Positions 7,083 through 7,251 of a DNA stretch of 7,251 bases are shown here, in pieces. Location of the stretch: positions 1-7,251 of the forward strand of contig CAMLDJ010000275.1 in the NCBI GenBank assembly GCA_946478755.1, written 5' to 3'. The position numbers and the translations under genes were made by a program. This DNA is from an uncultured Pedobacter sp. (GTDB taxonomy: Bacteria; Bacteroidota; Bacteroidia; Sphingobacteriales; Sphingobacteriaceae). Positions within the stretch are counted from its first letter, which is position 1; each line of letters starts with the position of its first letter. The notes below the pieces were generated by a model, which saw only the letters and a program-made list of their open reading frames with translations, had not been told where the DNA came from and made no database searches.

Positions 7083-7251
<169 letters not shown>

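Overview
The window looks like a chromosomal housekeeping region of a Bacteroidota bacterium, most likely of the Sphingobacteriales (Pedobacter/Mucilaginibacter-like). The signs are a SprE/PorW-type lipoprotein of the type IX secretion system, an F0 subunit a with a cleavable-looking signal peptide and a long periplasmic N-terminal domain, A/T-rich start regions without clear Shine-Dalgarno sequences, and TAnnTTTG-type promoter elements. The genus is an inference from style only.

Layout: two gene groups diverge from a 107-bp intergenic region (5175-5281). To the left, on the minus strand and probably as one operon, are sprE/porW (5174-2385), a class A bifunctional penicillin-binding protein 1A (2382-163) and the N-terminal end of uvrC (137-1, cut by the window edge). 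The gaps are only 2 and 25 bases. To the right, on the plus strand, is the start of an F0 ATP synthase operon: atpZ (5282-5506), a four-helix AtpI-like membrane protein with a TTG start (5554-5940), atpB (5958-7082) and the first 42 codons of atpE (7124 to the window end).

How the genes work together: SprE/PorW is a periplasmic TPR lipoprotein needed for type IX protein export and, in gliding species, motility. PBP1A builds and cross-links peptidoglycan in the same compartment. UvrC is the nuclease subunit of nucleotide excision repair and has no obvious functional tie beyond co-transcription. On the right, AtpB and AtpE form the ion path of the F0 motor, while AtpZ and the AtpI-like protein are small accessory membrane proteins that probably help c-ring assembly. 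Residues visible in AtpB and AtpE point to proton rather than sodium coupling.

I found no mobile element, CRISPR array, RNA gene or foreign-looking segment, and no convincing undescribed system. The points most worth a second look are the uncharacterised AtpI-like gene, a possible internal promoter just before it, the TTG starts of two genes, the N-terminal domain of AtpB, the reciprocal His/Glu swap in AtpB, and the close linkage of a secretion-system lipoprotein with a peptidoglycan synthase.
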